64,000 nt of DNA from Pyrinomonadaceae bacterium (GTDB lineage: Bacteria > Acidobacteriota > Blastocatellia > Pyrinomonadales > Pyrinomonadaceae): NCBI GenBank assembly GCA_030841105.1, contig JAVEDE010000110.1, forward strand, positions 62,001-126,000, given 5' to 3'. Below are positions 18,298 through 29,359 of this stretch, in pieces. The position numbers and the translations under genes were made by a program. Under the pieces are notes generated by a model. That model ran no database searches. It was not told the origin of the DNA and worked only from the letters and a program-made list of their open reading frames with translations. Position 1 is the stretch's first letter, and each line of letters begins with the position of its first letter.

Positions 18298-18555
18298 GTG
18301 AACCGTCCTGATGAGAGCTTGCGGGCAAGCGCGATTCTAGTTTAAGCGTGGCGAAAAAGAAACGACGAAATCGAAGCGACAGTGGGATAATGGTGTGTGA
18401 AATCCCTGATCCAAAAGTTCGGAATTTTTATTCGTTTTTTTAACTTGGCAATGCACCCAACTCTCCGAGCCGACACCCTTCGCGGACGCTGCTCTGATGT
18501 GGTAACGCCCGTCTTATTTTGTGGTAAGATCACCGCTCAAGGCTCGACCAATCCT
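18298..18555. promoter_or_regulatory. Divergent promoter region, AT-richer than surroundings
   Basis: This gap of about 260 bp lies between the EF-hand beta-propeller gene (minus) and the DUF305 gene (plus). It contains A/T-rich blocks (GAAAAAGAAACGACGAAATC and GGAATTTTTATTCGTTTTTT) unlike the flanking coding DNA. It must carry promoters in both directions, but I cannot fix -35/-10 boxes with confidence. Confidence 0.4.
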
Positions 18556-19325
18556 ATGCTTGACCAATCAACGCCGATGCAGTCGTTTACTTTCAGTGCC
18601 GTGCTTAAGCTGCGGTCAGTCATCCGTGCGGCCGCGCCGCGAAGCGTGCTGATGTCCGTCGGCGCGCTCGCGTGTTTCTTATCGCCGCCGGTCTGCGCGC
18701 AGCAAGCCGATCCGAAGTCGCCGCCGTCGGTGGTGCAGCCGGGTGCGCCCGGCCAGCCGACCCGCGCGCTGCCCTCTTCGACGAGGGCGACGCTGCCGCC
18801 GCGTTCGCCGAAGGACGTGGAGTTCATGCAGGGCATGATCATGCACCACGCACAGGCGGTTGAGATGACGGCGCTCATCGAGTCGCATACGAAGAATAAG
18901 GAACTGCGCCTGCTCGGCGCGCGCATCAGCGCATCGCAGTCGGACGAAATGAAGCTCATGAAACGCTGGCTCGAAACGAGAGGCGAGCCGGTTTCGCCGC
19001 CGATGCCGGGAATGGATATGCCGGGGCATGATATGTCGAGCCACGACATGTCGAGTCATCACATGCTCATGCCCGGCATGCTGACCCCGAAGCAGATGGA
19101 CGCGTTGCGAAAAGCGAAGGGCGCGGAGTTCGACCGCCTGTTTTTGACCGGCATGATTCAGCACCACGACGGCGCGTTGATTATGGTCAAGGATTTGTTC
19201 GATACAGCAGGCGCGGGGCAGGATGCTGAACTGTTCAACTTCACAACGGATGTGGACAGCGGCCAACGCGCCGAGATTAGGATTATGCAAACTATGTTGG
19301 GTGAAAAACCTGTAGAGGAGAAACG

Positions 19326-19329
<4 letters not shown>
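18556..19329 (+). CDS. DUF305 family secreted protein
   Basis: The protein has 257 residues from the ATG at 18556; a second ATG at 18577 is also plausible. The open frame extends to 18397, but that part looks like promoter DNA. The export signal is VLMSVGALACFLSPPVCAQQ. The DUF305 core carries its paired histidine motifs: FMQGMIMHHAQAVEM and, about 105 residues later, FLTGMIQHHDGALIMV. Between them is a Met/His-rich segment (GMDMPGHDMSSHDMSSHHM) that could bind copper or silver. DUF305 proteins are ferritin-like helical proteins often found near copper-resistance genes. The stop overlaps the start of the LVIVD gene (ATGA), so the two are co-translated. Confidence 0.87.
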
Positions 19330-21338
<2,009 letters not shown>

Positions 21339-21351
21339 TCGGCAGTTCGAT

Positions 21352-21443
21352 AGTGTGGCAAAAATATTCTTACTACCCCGTAGTTGAGTCGGGCGCATAG
21401 CCTACGGCGCAACTAATCGTAGCTAAGATATTTTTGCCACACT
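21352..21443. repeat. Long imperfect palindrome (MITE-like or terminator hairpin)
   Basis: AGTGTGGCAAAAATATTCTT at the left is matched by AAGATATTTTTGCCACACT at the right. The 50 bp between them are themselves roughly self-complementary (TAGTTGAGTCGGGCGC against GCGCAACTA; GCATAGCC against the central sequence). The whole 92-bp unit could fold into a single long hairpin. It lies just after the LVIVD gene, between convergent transcripts. It could serve as a terminator but is larger than needed, so a miniature palindromic element is also possible. Confidence 0.75.
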
Positions 21444-21499
21444 CACAATTTCCGCACTCACAATTTCCGCACTTACAATTTCCGCACTCATAGTTTCCG
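21440..21499. repeat. Four tandem 15-bp repeats
   Basis: CACTCACAATTTCCG occurs four times head to tail directly beside the 92-bp palindrome. The third and fourth copies have one and two changes. It is non-coding and lies between convergent genes. Confidence 0.88.
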
Positions 21500-21628
21500 C
21501 CTCAAACACTCCCCGTCAGTTCGGTCTGAAAAGAACTCACAAGATAACCGGCAAGTCGGCGGGGAGCGTGGACAATCGCGGCCGTCGGGCTGGTGAGTCC
21601 CGCCGCACGCGCTCGTTGTCACTCCGGC

Positions 21629-22426
21629 CTAGCGGATGAAACTTATATCGAAGCCGAATAGAACACGCAGCAGGGTCGGCGCGTTGGCGAGCAGGATTGT
21701 GCCCCAGGCGGCAGGGCGATGGATGTCGTCGGCGAGATAGAAGATGCGCGGGGGAAAGTAGAGCAGTAGAGCGAAGAAGCCGAGCACGAACAACCGTCCG
21801 GCAAAATCCTCGAAGCCCGACACTCCGGCAGCCGGAAAAGATGTCAGCACGCCCCACAGAATTTGAAAGAGAATCATGTTCAGGTAGATACAAACGTCGC
21901 CGAGCAACTCGCTGCGCGGGTCACGCCGGAACGCGCCGGGCGTAGTTTTCTCCGGCGGGGTGAAATAGCGATAGACTAAAATCGTCTGCGCGATGCTGAG
22001 CGTCAGCACGCCAAAGAGGAGCGACAGAAAGATCGGGGCGCGCGTGGCGAAGTCTTCGCCGAATACTTGTTCGCATAGGATGACGCCCGCCGACAGCGAC
22101 AGACAGAGCGAGACGACGAAATAGATGACGGGATGAAACAGGCAGCCCGCCAGCCCGTCGTCGAGCGGGGCGGGGGTCTGTGTGCGCCGACGGGTGCGCC
22201 CGTGAAAATGGAAGCGTTTCAAAACTGCGCCCGCCGCGGGCAAGATGAAAGTCGCTGAGAAAAACAGACCGAGAGCGATTTTAGCGAACGCTTCGTCGGC
22301 GGAGGCGCGCCCGATTAGTTCGATAAAATAACGTGTCAGCAGTCTGATTAAGAGCAGTTGCAGGACGAACACAAGGGCATCCAGAAGGATGCCGCGATTG
22401 TTTGGAGCAAAGATTGTTTTCGGCAA
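21629..22426 (-). CDS. Integral membrane protein of unknown function
   Basis: The protein has about 265 residues. The assigned start is a TTG at 22426 (MPKTIFAPNNRGILLDALVF); no nearby ATG gives a better N-terminus, so the start is uncertain. Six or so hydrophobic segments are visible: LLDALVFVLQLLLIRLL, IALGLFFSATFILPAAG, HPVIYFVVSLCLSLSAGVIL, APIFLSLLFGVLTLSIAQT, ICIYL to ILWGVL, and LFVLGFFALLLYFPPRIF. No family is recognised. It is the last gene of a minus-strand group of three, separated from the next by about 100 bp. Confidence 0.6.
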   Translation of the reverse strand: MPKTIFAPNNRGILLDALVFVLQLLLIRLLTRYFIELIGRASADEAFAKIALGLFFSATFILPAAGAVLKRFHFHGRTRRRTQTPAPLDDGLAGCLFHPVIYFVVSLCLSLSAGVILCEQVFGEDFATRAPIFLSLLFGVLTLSIAQTILVYRYFTPPEKTTPGAFRRDPRSELLGDVCIYLNMILFQILWGVLTSFPAAGVSGFEDFAGRLFVLGFFALLLYFPPRIFYLADDIHRPAAWGTILLANAPTLLRVLFGFDISFIR

Positions 22427-22522
22427 AAATGTTATTGACCGGCGCTGTCAACGGGTTTGAATCGAGTGGCCGGAATGATCGTTAATGGATTTAGTGACGA
22501 TGGTAACAGAGCCAACAGAATG

Positions 22523-23593
22523 TCAGCGGGGCGCGCGTGCGACGTACCAACCCATGCCGACGCAGCGTTGGCAGGCGTCCGTGCCGCGTGCGGGCGTTTG
22601 AGCCGCCGTCCAGCCTATGCCGCCGCAGACTTCGCACCGGCGTAACCCCGCAGGGCAGGGCGTAAGCAGTTCGTCGATCTCTGGATATGTGCGCGCCCCT
22701 TGCGCGAGCGCGGCGTAGGCCGCGACGGGATCGTTCTCCAACTCCGCCCGCCGCGCGAACGACTCGTGATCTATGGAGAGGACTTGGCCGTCGGGGCGCA
22801 GCGCCCAGAGATAGATTTCCGTGCTGTGGAGCGGGAGCGCGTCGTGCTGCCGGCAGAGCCGACTGCTCCAGTTCTCCTTACCTTCCGTGGGCAGTTCATC
22901 AATCCAACGCCGGATGCGCGCGGCGAGTTCAGGCGAGGGCGTGAGCGGCTCGAACCGTGCGAACTCAGGCGCGGCAGGCGACGCAGCAAGAGGCGCGACT
23001 GATGGCATCGCGGCGGGCTTGCCCGCCCCGGCTTCGCGTGCCCGTGCCGGAGTGACCGCCTTCTTAGTCTGCTCATGCTCGCGGACGACCGTGACGCTCG
23101 ATCCGCTCCAACCATACACCACGACCTCTTCAGCGCCGCGGACGACTTGTAACTGCTGCCCCATCCCGCCGGGGCCGCGCGCGACGAGGCGCACACGCTC
23201 GCCCGGTGCTACCGTATGGCGCGTGCCCCACGGTTCGAGCACGACGGTCAGCGGCTTCATGCCTGTGTTGCGCACGGCGATGTCTTGTTCGCGCTCCGGC
23301 GGCACGCGCAGCAGCGTGAACGCGTCACCGAAGTCGAGCGTGTCGCCCCGCTCCACTCCTTTCCGCTCCTTCCCGACCACCCACGCGCCTACCGCTCCTT
23401 CCACCTTGAGCGGGTGGAGAACGACCGCGTCGCCCTCATGCCGCCAACTGCCCTCGACCGTCACCCCGATGGTGGCGTTCGTGTAGTCAGTCCACATCTC
23501 GTCATAGCGAAATCGCCCGTCATCCTCTAGCTCCAGCGTGGAACTGATGTTCCAACCGTCGGGCGACTGCGCGTAATTCTCGTAGAGCTTCAT
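22523..23593 (-). CDS. Protein of unknown function with C-terminal DnaJ-like zinc motif
   Basis: The protein has 356 residues. The N-terminal 75 residues are beta-rich (MKLYENYAQSPDGWNISSTL). The middle contains an alanine/proline linker. About residues 220-310 hold phrases such as LARIRRWIDELP and EIYLWALRPDGQVLSIDHES, which resemble SMI1/KNR4-like or knot-type small domains, but I cannot assign one. The C-terminus has two CxxCxGxGW-type units, CEVCGGIGW and CQRCVGMGW, as in the zinc-binding region of DnaJ, and probably binds one zinc ion. The ATG lies one base after the stop of the upstream small membrane protein gene, so the two are translationally linked. Confidence 0.65.
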   Translation of the reverse strand: MKLYENYAQSPDGWNISSTLELEDDGRFRYDEMWTDYTNATIGVTVEGSWRHEGDAVVLHPLKVEGAVGAWVVGKERKGVERGDTLDFGDAFTLLRVPPEREQDIAVRNTGMKPLTVVLEPWGTRHTVAPGERVRLVARGPGGMGQQLQVVRGAEEVVVYGWSGSSVTVVREHEQTKKAVTPARAREAGAGKPAAMPSVAPLAASPAAPEFARFEPLTPSPELAARIRRWIDELPTEGKENWSSRLCRQHDALPLHSTEIYLWALRPDGQVLSIDHESFARRAELENDPVAAYAALAQGARTYPEIDELLTPCPAGLRRCEVCGGIGWTAAQTPARGTDACQRCVGMGWYVARAPR

Positions 23594-23594
23594 C

Positions 23595-24050
23595 TCAAAC
23601 TATTACTTCCGTATGCTCACACGGCAACGCGCGAACGAACTCGCTCACCTCGCGAAAGTTACTAACTCTCATCGGGATCAGCCATGCCGACTCGCCGTTC
23701 TTAAACTGGATTTCGGTGCGCCACAGAGCTTTGGTGTGGTGCGCTATCGAGGTAATTTTGATCTGGTCAACGACGCGGTTCAAGTCAGCCCAGGCAAAAC
23801 TTCTCCCGTCGTTGCGCGCCAGACCTTCGTCTGAAAAATACTTGACCGATCTGGCGTGGCCTCTGCGCACCAGCCAGATGATCGCTCCATACGTGACCAA
23901 CAGCATCAAGCCGATCCCTAAAGGCACGGGCGCAAAATCTTTCAACAACCCGTTGACTAAACTGAACGAGCCGAGGGGAACGAGGAAAAGTCCGAGCAGG
24001 GCAGCTAAGATGAATTGTAATTTACTCGTTTTGACTTCCAGCCTCTTCAT
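23595..24050 (-). CDS. Small membrane protein of unknown function
   Basis: The protein has 151 residues from the ATG at 24050 (MKRLEVKTSKLQFILAALLG). Two membrane helices are predicted: about residues 11-31 (FILAALLGLFLVPLGSFSL) and 38-60 (PVPLGIGLMLLVTYGAIIWL). A soluble tail follows, with a pattern YFSDEGLARNDGRSFAWADL and LWRTEIQFKNGESAWLIP that resembles PH-like or DUF-type tails of small bacterial membrane proteins. The function is unknown. It is the first gene of a probable operon with the zinc-motif protein. Confidence 0.65.
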   Translation of the reverse strand: MKRLEVKTSKLQFILAALLGLFLVPLGSFSLVNGLLKDFAPVPLGIGLMLLVTYGAIIWLVRRGHARSVKYFSDEGLARNDGRSFAWADLNRVVDQIKITSIAHHTKALWRTEIQFKNGESAWLIPMRVSNFREVSEFVRALPCEHTEVIV

Positions 24051-24312
24051 TTCATGCGCCCCGTCTGCGGAGGGTAGTGTCGCAAAGATTAACATGGGGC
24101 GCGAAAGATCGTCGGGTCGAGTGCTTTATGCCGCGCTCTATAAAGAGACGGAAGATGAGCTGCGCCTGACCTCGTACATCAACGCCGCTTAACCTTTTGA
24201 CTTGCCCGTTCCCCATCACCTTCAACGCAAAGAGTTTTGCCGGACGCTCGAAGTATAGTTAAATGTGCGTGGTTGCTTCTTCTCAATGGCAACTAAATCT
24301 CGTCCAAGTTAA

Positions 24313-24495
<183 letters not shown>

Positions 24496-24527
24496 GACGG
24501 CAGTCGCCGCGTCGTCGTTGAAGGCTG

Positions 24528-26246
24528 ATGGAACTTCTGTCGCTCCTGCTTAGCTCGTCGCGCCGCGCGGTTGTCGCGGCGGTGTTGATGGGCGTGTTCA
24601 GCGGGTTCGCCAGCACGGGGCTGATCGCGTTCATCCACGCCGCCGTCTCGCGCTCACAATCTCCGACGGCTTTACTCGTCTGGGGCTTTGCCGCGCTCTG
24701 TGCGGGCAAGTTCATCACCGCCGTCGTGTCGGAACTCTTGTTGATCCGTTTATCGCAACGCGCGAGTTTCGATCTGCGCGTCCACCTGAGCCGCCGCATC
24801 GCCGCGACTCCGCTGCGCCGTCTGGAAGAACTCGGCGCGCACCGCCTGCTGGCGTCGCTCACCGACGACGTGCTCTCGATCACCAACGGCTTCATCCTCA
24901 TCCCGATCCTGCTCGTCAACATCGCGATTGTCGTCGGTTGTCTCATTTATCTCGGCTGGCTGTCGTGGATCGTCTTGCTGGTCGTGGGGTTGATGATGGC
25001 AGTAGGGATCGTGAGTTACCAACTGCCGGTCGCGCGCGCTCTGCGCCACCTGCATCACGTCCGCGAAGAGCAGGACGCGCTCCTCAAACACTTCCGCGCG
25101 CTCATCGAAGGCGTCAAGGAACTCAAACTACACCCGGAGCGACGCGAGGAGTTTTTGTCCGTCTCGCTGGCCTCGACGGCCGCCGCGTTGAAGCGGCATT
25201 TCGTCACCGGCATGTCGGTTTACGCGGTCGCGGGGAACTGGGGGCACATCCTGTTTCTGGTCTTCATCGGGCTGCTGCTGTTCGCCCTGCCGAACGTCGT
25301 CCGGATAGACGCGCCGACCTTGACGGGCTATGTCTTAACGATCCTTTTCATGATGTCGCCGCTCGAAGCGGTGCTATCTCAACTCCCCACCATCGGGCGC
25401 GCGCAAGTTGCTTTGAAAGCGATCCGCGCGCTCGGCATGTCGCTCTCCGGCGACGCGGAGGAAGACCCACACGCGGCGGCGGGCGAGACGCAATTCAAAT
25501 GGTCGTCGCTCGAACTGCGAGGCGTCACGCACAGCTACCGGAACGAGCATGACAATCGCAGTTTTCAACTGGGGCCGATTGATTTTCGCTGCGCGCCGGG
25601 CGAGTTGATCTTCATCACGGGCGGCAACGGGAGCGGGAAGACGACGCTCGTCAAACTCCTGACCGGACTCTACTCGCCGGAAGCGGGAGAAATTCGACTC
25701 GACGGCGTGCCTCTGACCGACCGCAACCAGACGTTCTACCGCAGACATTTCTCAGCCGTGTTCTCCGACTTCTACGTGTTTGAAAGTCTGCTCGGCCTCG
25801 GCGCGCCCGACCTCGACGCCAAAGCGCACGACTATCTGGTGCGACTCCAACTGGATCGTAAAGTCCGGATCAGCGGCGGCAAATTGTCCACGGTGGATCT
25901 GTCGCAGGGGCAACGCAAACGACTCGCTTTACTGACCGCCTATCTCGAAGATCGCCCGATCTACGTGTTCGACGAATGGGCGGCCGATCAAGACCCGGTG
26001 TTCAAGGAAATCTTCTACCTGCGACTCTTGCCCGACCTGAAAGCGAGAGGCAAGACCGTGCTCGTCATCAGCCACGACGACCGCTACTATCACGTCGCCG
26101 ACCGCATCATCAAACTCAACTACGGTCAGGTCGAGTCCGACACGCTGGCCGCCTATCAAGCGTCGTCTCCTGAGTCTCGATTAGACCACAAAGCAAATTT
26201 AAGAGATGTGCTCTCGCAATTCCTGCGCGATCACGCGGAGCAGTAG
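24528..26246 (+). CDS. Cyclic peptide export ABC transporter (SyrD/PvdE type)
   Basis: The protein has 572 residues: an N-terminal membrane domain with about six helices (residues 1-310) fused to one ATPase domain (about 335-560). The Walker A is GGNGSGKTT near residue 365, the signature is DLSQGQRKRLA near 460, and the Walker B is YVFDEWAADQDP near 480. The switch is VISHDDRYYHV near 515. The DEWAADQDP form of Walker B is characteristic of the SyrD/PvdE/cyclic-peptide exporter family, which moves nonribosomal peptides or their precursors across the inner membrane. It most likely exports the product of the adjoining NRPS. A GAAGG sequence lies a few bases before the ATG. Its 3' end overlaps the convergent thioesterase gene by 48 bp. 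Confidence 0.93.
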   Translation: MELLSLLLSSSRRAVVAAVLMGVFSGFASTGLIAFIHAAVSRSQSPTALLVWGFAALCAGKFITAVVSELLLIRLSQRASFDLRVHLSRRIAATPLRRLEELGAHRLLASLTDDVLSITNGFILIPILLVNIAIVVGCLIYLGWLSWIVLLVVGLMMAVGIVSYQLPVARALRHLHHVREEQDALLKHFRALIEGVKELKLHPERREEFLSVSLASTAAALKRHFVTGMSVYAVAGNWGHILFLVFIGLLLFALPNVVRIDAPTLTGYVLTILFMMSPLEAVLSQLPTIGRAQVALKAIRALGMSLSGDAEEDPHAAAGETQFKWSSLELRGVTHSYRNEHDNRSFQLGPIDFRCAPGELIFITGGNGSGKTTLVKLLTGLYSPEAGEIRLDGVPLTDRNQTFYRRHFSAVFSDFYVFESLLGLGAPDLDAKAHDYLVRLQLDRKVRISGGKLSTVDLSQGQRKRLALLTAYLEDRPIYVFDEWAADQDPVFKEIFYLRLLPDLKARGKTVLVISHDDRYYHVADRIIKLNYGQVESDTLAAYQASSPESRLDHKANLRDVLSQFLRDHAEQ

Positions 26247-26951
26247 AGCGCGTTCGTGGTGCAGGAAGAAGTGGCCGCCTTGAAGCATGCGGACTTTGAA
26301 GGCGGCGTTCGTGTGCTCGCGCCACGCTTCGAGTTGCGCGCGGTTCGCTTCCTCATCCTGTAGGCCGCCGATGGCGGTGATGGGACAGTCGAGTGGCGGG
26401 GCGGGCGCGTAAGCGTAGGTGTGTACGACGGAGAAGTCGGCGCGCAGCAGCGGCAGCATCAGTTGCATCAGTTCGGGGTGATCCAACACTTCGGGCGGCG
26501 TGCCTTCGAGGTCGCGCAATTCGGCGACGAACTCCGGTTCGGGAGCGTCGAATCTGACGCGCGGGGCGCGCGGTATCTGCGGGGCGCGGCGGCCGGACAC
26601 GAACAGGTGGACGGGTTGCGGGCTGCCGCTCGCGCGTAAATGGCGCGCGAGTTCAAAGGCGATCATCGCGCCCATGCTGTGACCGAAGAAGGCGAAAGGG
26701 CGGTCGAGGTGCGGCAGGATGGCCTCGCTCGTCGCCTGCACCAAAGGCGACAGCGCGGTGTAGGGAGCTTCTCTGATGCGGTTGCCGCGTCCGGGAAGTT
26801 GCGCGGCGGAAATCTCGATCTCGGACGGCAGCAACTCAGGCCACGCGCGGTAGATCACCGCGCCGCCCCCGGCGTAGGGGAAGCAGAAGAGGCGCAGCCG
26901 CGCGCGCGAATTTGGTTGTGGGCTGGAAAACCATGAAGCGTTTGAAGTCAT
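26199..26951 (-). CDS. Type II (editing) thioesterase
   Basis: The protein has 250 residues from the ATG at 26951 (MTSNASWFSSPQPN), the normal length for stand-alone TEII enzymes. The alpha/beta-hydrolase nucleophile elbow is FFGHSMGAM with Ser92. The catalytic His is about residue 227 in GGHFFLHHE, and the helper aspartate is expected near the DCPITAIGGLQDEEA loop. LFCFPYAGGGA at about 21-31 is the family oxyanion loop. TEII enzymes clear misprimed or stalled acyl groups from NRPS/PKS carrier domains. It is encoded 53 bp downstream of the M28 peptidase in the same direction and likely shares its transcript. The GxSxG protein is not a chain-releasing TE, since it stands alone. Confidence 0.93.
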   Translation of the reverse strand: MTSNASWFSSPQPNSRARLRLFCFPYAGGGAVIYRAWPELLPSEIEISAAQLPGRGNRIREAPYTALSPLVQATSEAILPHLDRPFAFFGHSMGAMIAFELARHLRASGSPQPVHLFVSGRRAPQIPRAPRVRFDAPEPEFVAELRDLEGTPPEVLDHPELMQLMLPLLRADFSVVHTYAYAPAPPLDCPITAIGGLQDEEANRAQLEAWREHTNAAFKVRMLQGGHFFLHHERALLLRVIAQELREHIS

Positions 26952-27004
26952 GCTCGTCAAATACTCATCTATGCTCAACTGTCGCGGCCGGGTGTGAGAC
27001 GAAC

Positions 27005-29359
27005 TTAAAACTTGAACGACTTGCTGACCAGCGTCCCGTCGCTGAACGGGAAGAAGGTGGAGATGATGTTGTCGGGTCGCGCGCGCATGGTTTGCGTCAG
27101 AGTTTGCGGCAGCCCGTAAGACAAATCTATGACGCGCATCTCGACGGGCTGCGCCGTTTTCACTTCCAACGTCAACTCCGCACCCCCCGCAGGCATCGCG
27201 TAATAAAGCAGCGACCAACCCGTTTCGGCCGCGCCGGGCGCGGCGTTCGTGGGCAGGGGTTTGCCGTTGACTTGCGCTGACGCGATTTCAACTTTCGGGT
27301 TCACGTAGACGGAAAGGAAAGGCGCTTGTCGCGGCGTGTTGATGCGTAGGCGCAGGGTTCGCCCGCCGCTGCTCGTCGGGGCGTCGGACAGGAGCGTCGC
27401 CTCCGGCGCGGGCAGCGGGACGAGCGGCGCGGGACTCTTCATAAAGTCCACCGTGATCAAAGGTAAAAATTCCGTGACCGGACTTCGCGCCACGGGCGCG
27501 GGGAAAAATTGCGTCGTCCATTCGTCCGGCGCATCGTCCAGACTCGCCCAAACGGCTTTGCCCGCGTCCGCGTCGAGACCGTAGAAGAGGTTGTCGGGTC
27601 TGGGGTGTTCCTTGTCGAAACCGGACGTGAGCGCTCCGGCGACGAGCAGGGCGAGGGCGACGACGAGAGCGGCGGCGGGCAAGAGCCACTTGCGCGCGGA
27701 CGTGAGGATGTGCAGATGCGGGACGAGCAACCCGACGACGAGCAGTACGAGCACCATCACCGCGCCGGATAAGATGAGCGGGAGGGCGACGGAGATGTGA
27801 TAGATGGCCGGGGCGAGGAGCACGAGCGCGGGGATGGCCGCCAGCGAAAGCACGAGCGGCGTCAACGGACTGCGCGTCCTTGTTGCGTCTGTTGCGTGCC
27901 CCGCGGAAAAGATGACGTAGCCGAGTCCGAGCAGGCTGAAGAAGAGCGGCCACGTGAACAGGTAACTCGCGCCCGGCATGGCGAGGCTGGTCAACCACAT
28001 CGCCACGAGCCAGCAGAGCAACGCCCCCACCGCCAGATTGAGAAAGCCGAGACGCTTCCGCAGCAGGATGAAGATCGCCGAAGCGAGCGCGAGCGTCAGG
28101 AACACGAAGGCCAGTGTGTAGAAGCCGCTGTTGTAAGTGACGCCTTGATGCATCTGCTCATAGTTCGGGTGCAAACTTCCGACGAGCATCCAGACGAGCG
28201 ACACGCACACCGCGTTGAGCGCGAGGCCGACCAGCAAAAGCACGAATGACAAGAGCGTCCGTCCGAGCGAGAGTTGCTTCCTGCGTAATCCGAGGAAGAC
28301 GACCGCGAGAAATAAAAGTGTGGTCAGCACTGCGAAGGGGACGACCCACGCTTCGGAGTAACGGACGAGGGTCGAGGCGAAGAGGTCGAAGTAGACGGCG
28401 TTGCCGGACTGCGACGCGTTCAGGTCGAGATTGCCGAAATGTCTGGTTAAGGCGAGCGCGTATGAGCCGTGATGTTGGAGGCTGCGCTCGTCTAAGTTTT
28501 GGGCGTTGTCGAGCGAGGTGTGATAGTGCGTGACGCCGTTGATGTAGGCGAAATTCATCCCCGCGAGATTCGCGTCTTTGAAGACGGACAAGTCCGTGTC
28601 TTTCGGCAGGCGGCTGTAGACTTCGTAAGCGAAAGAGGTCGCCACCGGGTGCGGCGCGGCGCGCGCAAACTCTCGGATGAGCCAACTGTTGTTCCGGCTC
28701 GTCTCGAACATAATGGAGGGGCCTTGATGTCCGCGCGCTTCAAAGTTCAGCACCAGCCCCACGTCCTTCGCCCACGCGTGTTCGCTCGTGAACGCGCGCG
28801 AGCCGAGCAGCCCTCCTTCTTCGCCGTCGGAGAAAAAGAAGATCACGTCGTTCTTTAACGGCGCGCCCGTCTTCAACGCCCTCAAGGTTTCGAGCATCGC
28901 CGCCACGCCCGCGCCGTCGTCGCTCGCGCCGGGGCCGGGCGCAACGCTGTCGTAGTGCGAGGCGAGCAGGACGGCTTTACCGCCTCCGCCGCCGCTGCCT
29001 TTGAGTCTCGCCAGCACGTTGCGGACATTGCCCGCGCGGTTGGGAATCACGTTCGGATTCAACGCCAGCGTCTCCTGAGTCTCAGGACTGAGACCCGCCG
29101 CCGTGAGTTGGCCGAGGATGTAGTCCCTGACCGCCGCGTGTTCCTCCGTGCCCAGCGGGTGAGGCTTGCGCGCGATGCTCGCGAGGTGTGCGCGCGCGCG
29201 GCCGGAAGAGAACTCGGACGCGGGCGCGTCGGCCGAGACGGCGGCGGGCGGACTTTGCAGCCGGACGGCGAGATAGCACACGAGCGCGACGCACAAGAGC
29301 ACGACCAGACTTGCGAGCACACCTGTCTGTGAGAGTGGGGAGGGGATTTTATTTTCCAT
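27005..29359 (-). CDS. Membrane-bound M28-family zinc aminopeptidase
   Basis: The protein has 784 residues from the ATG at 29359, preceded by AGGAAA. An in-frame ATG 15 codons earlier has no such site. One membrane helix (about 14-36) leads into an exported M28 peptidase domain (about 50-320). Zinc ligands are visible in order: His135 in SHYDS, Asp147 in GASDDGAG, Glu180/181 in DGEEGG, Glu207 in NFEARG, and His in the THYHTSLD segment near 283. The second half has about eight further membrane helices and a C-terminal exported domain of about 200 residues, the plan of endoplasmic-reticulum peptidase FXNA/ERMP1-like proteins. It sits between the NRPS genes and TEII, upstream of TEII in a likely shared transcript. 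A role in trimming the secreted peptide is possible but unproved. Confidence 0.88.
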   Translation of the reverse strand: MENKIPSPLSQTGVLASLVVLLCVALVCYLAVRLQSPPAAVSADAPASEFSSGRARAHLASIARKPHPLGTEEHAAVRDYILGQLTAAGLSPETQETLALNPNVIPNRAGNVRNVLARLKGSGGGGGKAVLLASHYDSVAPGPGASDDGAGVAAMLETLRALKTGAPLKNDVIFFFSDGEEGGLLGSRAFTSEHAWAKDVGLVLNFEARGHQGPSIMFETSRNNSWLIREFARAAPHPVATSFAYEVYSRLPKDTDLSVFKDANLAGMNFAYINGVTHYHTSLDNAQNLDERSLQHHGSYALALTRHFGNLDLNASQSGNAVYFDLFASTLVRYSEAWVVPFAVLTTLLFLAVVFLGLRRKQLSLGRTLLSFVLLLVGLALNAVCVSLVWMLVGSLHPNYEQMHQGVTYNSGFYTLAFVFLTLALASAIFILLRKRLGFLNLAVGALLCWLVAMWLTSLAMPGASYLFTWPLFFSLLGLGYVIFSAGHATDATRTRSPLTPLVLSLAAIPALVLLAPAIYHISVALPLILSGAVMVLVLLVVGLLVPHLHILTSARKWLLPAAALVVALALLVAGALTSGFDKEHPRPDNLFYGLDADAGKAVWASLDDAPDEWTTQFFPAPVARSPVTEFLPLITVDFMKSPAPLVPLPAPEATLLSDAPTSSGGRTLRLRINTPRQAPFLSVYVNPKVEIASAQVNGKPLPTNAAPGAAETGWSLLYYAMPAGGAELTLEVKTAQPVEMRVIDLSYGLPQTLTQTMRARPDNIISTFFPFSDGTLVSKSFKF

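Noticed and set aside
18397..18555. Upstream extension of the DUF305 open frame
   Set aside because: It is AT-rich promoter-like DNA. A start there would bury the signal peptide more than 80 residues inside the protein.
24094..24192. Short plus-strand frame beginning MGRERSSGRV
   Set aside because: It is only 32 codons, is the tail of a longer frame antisense to the small membrane protein gene, and has no ribosome-binding site.
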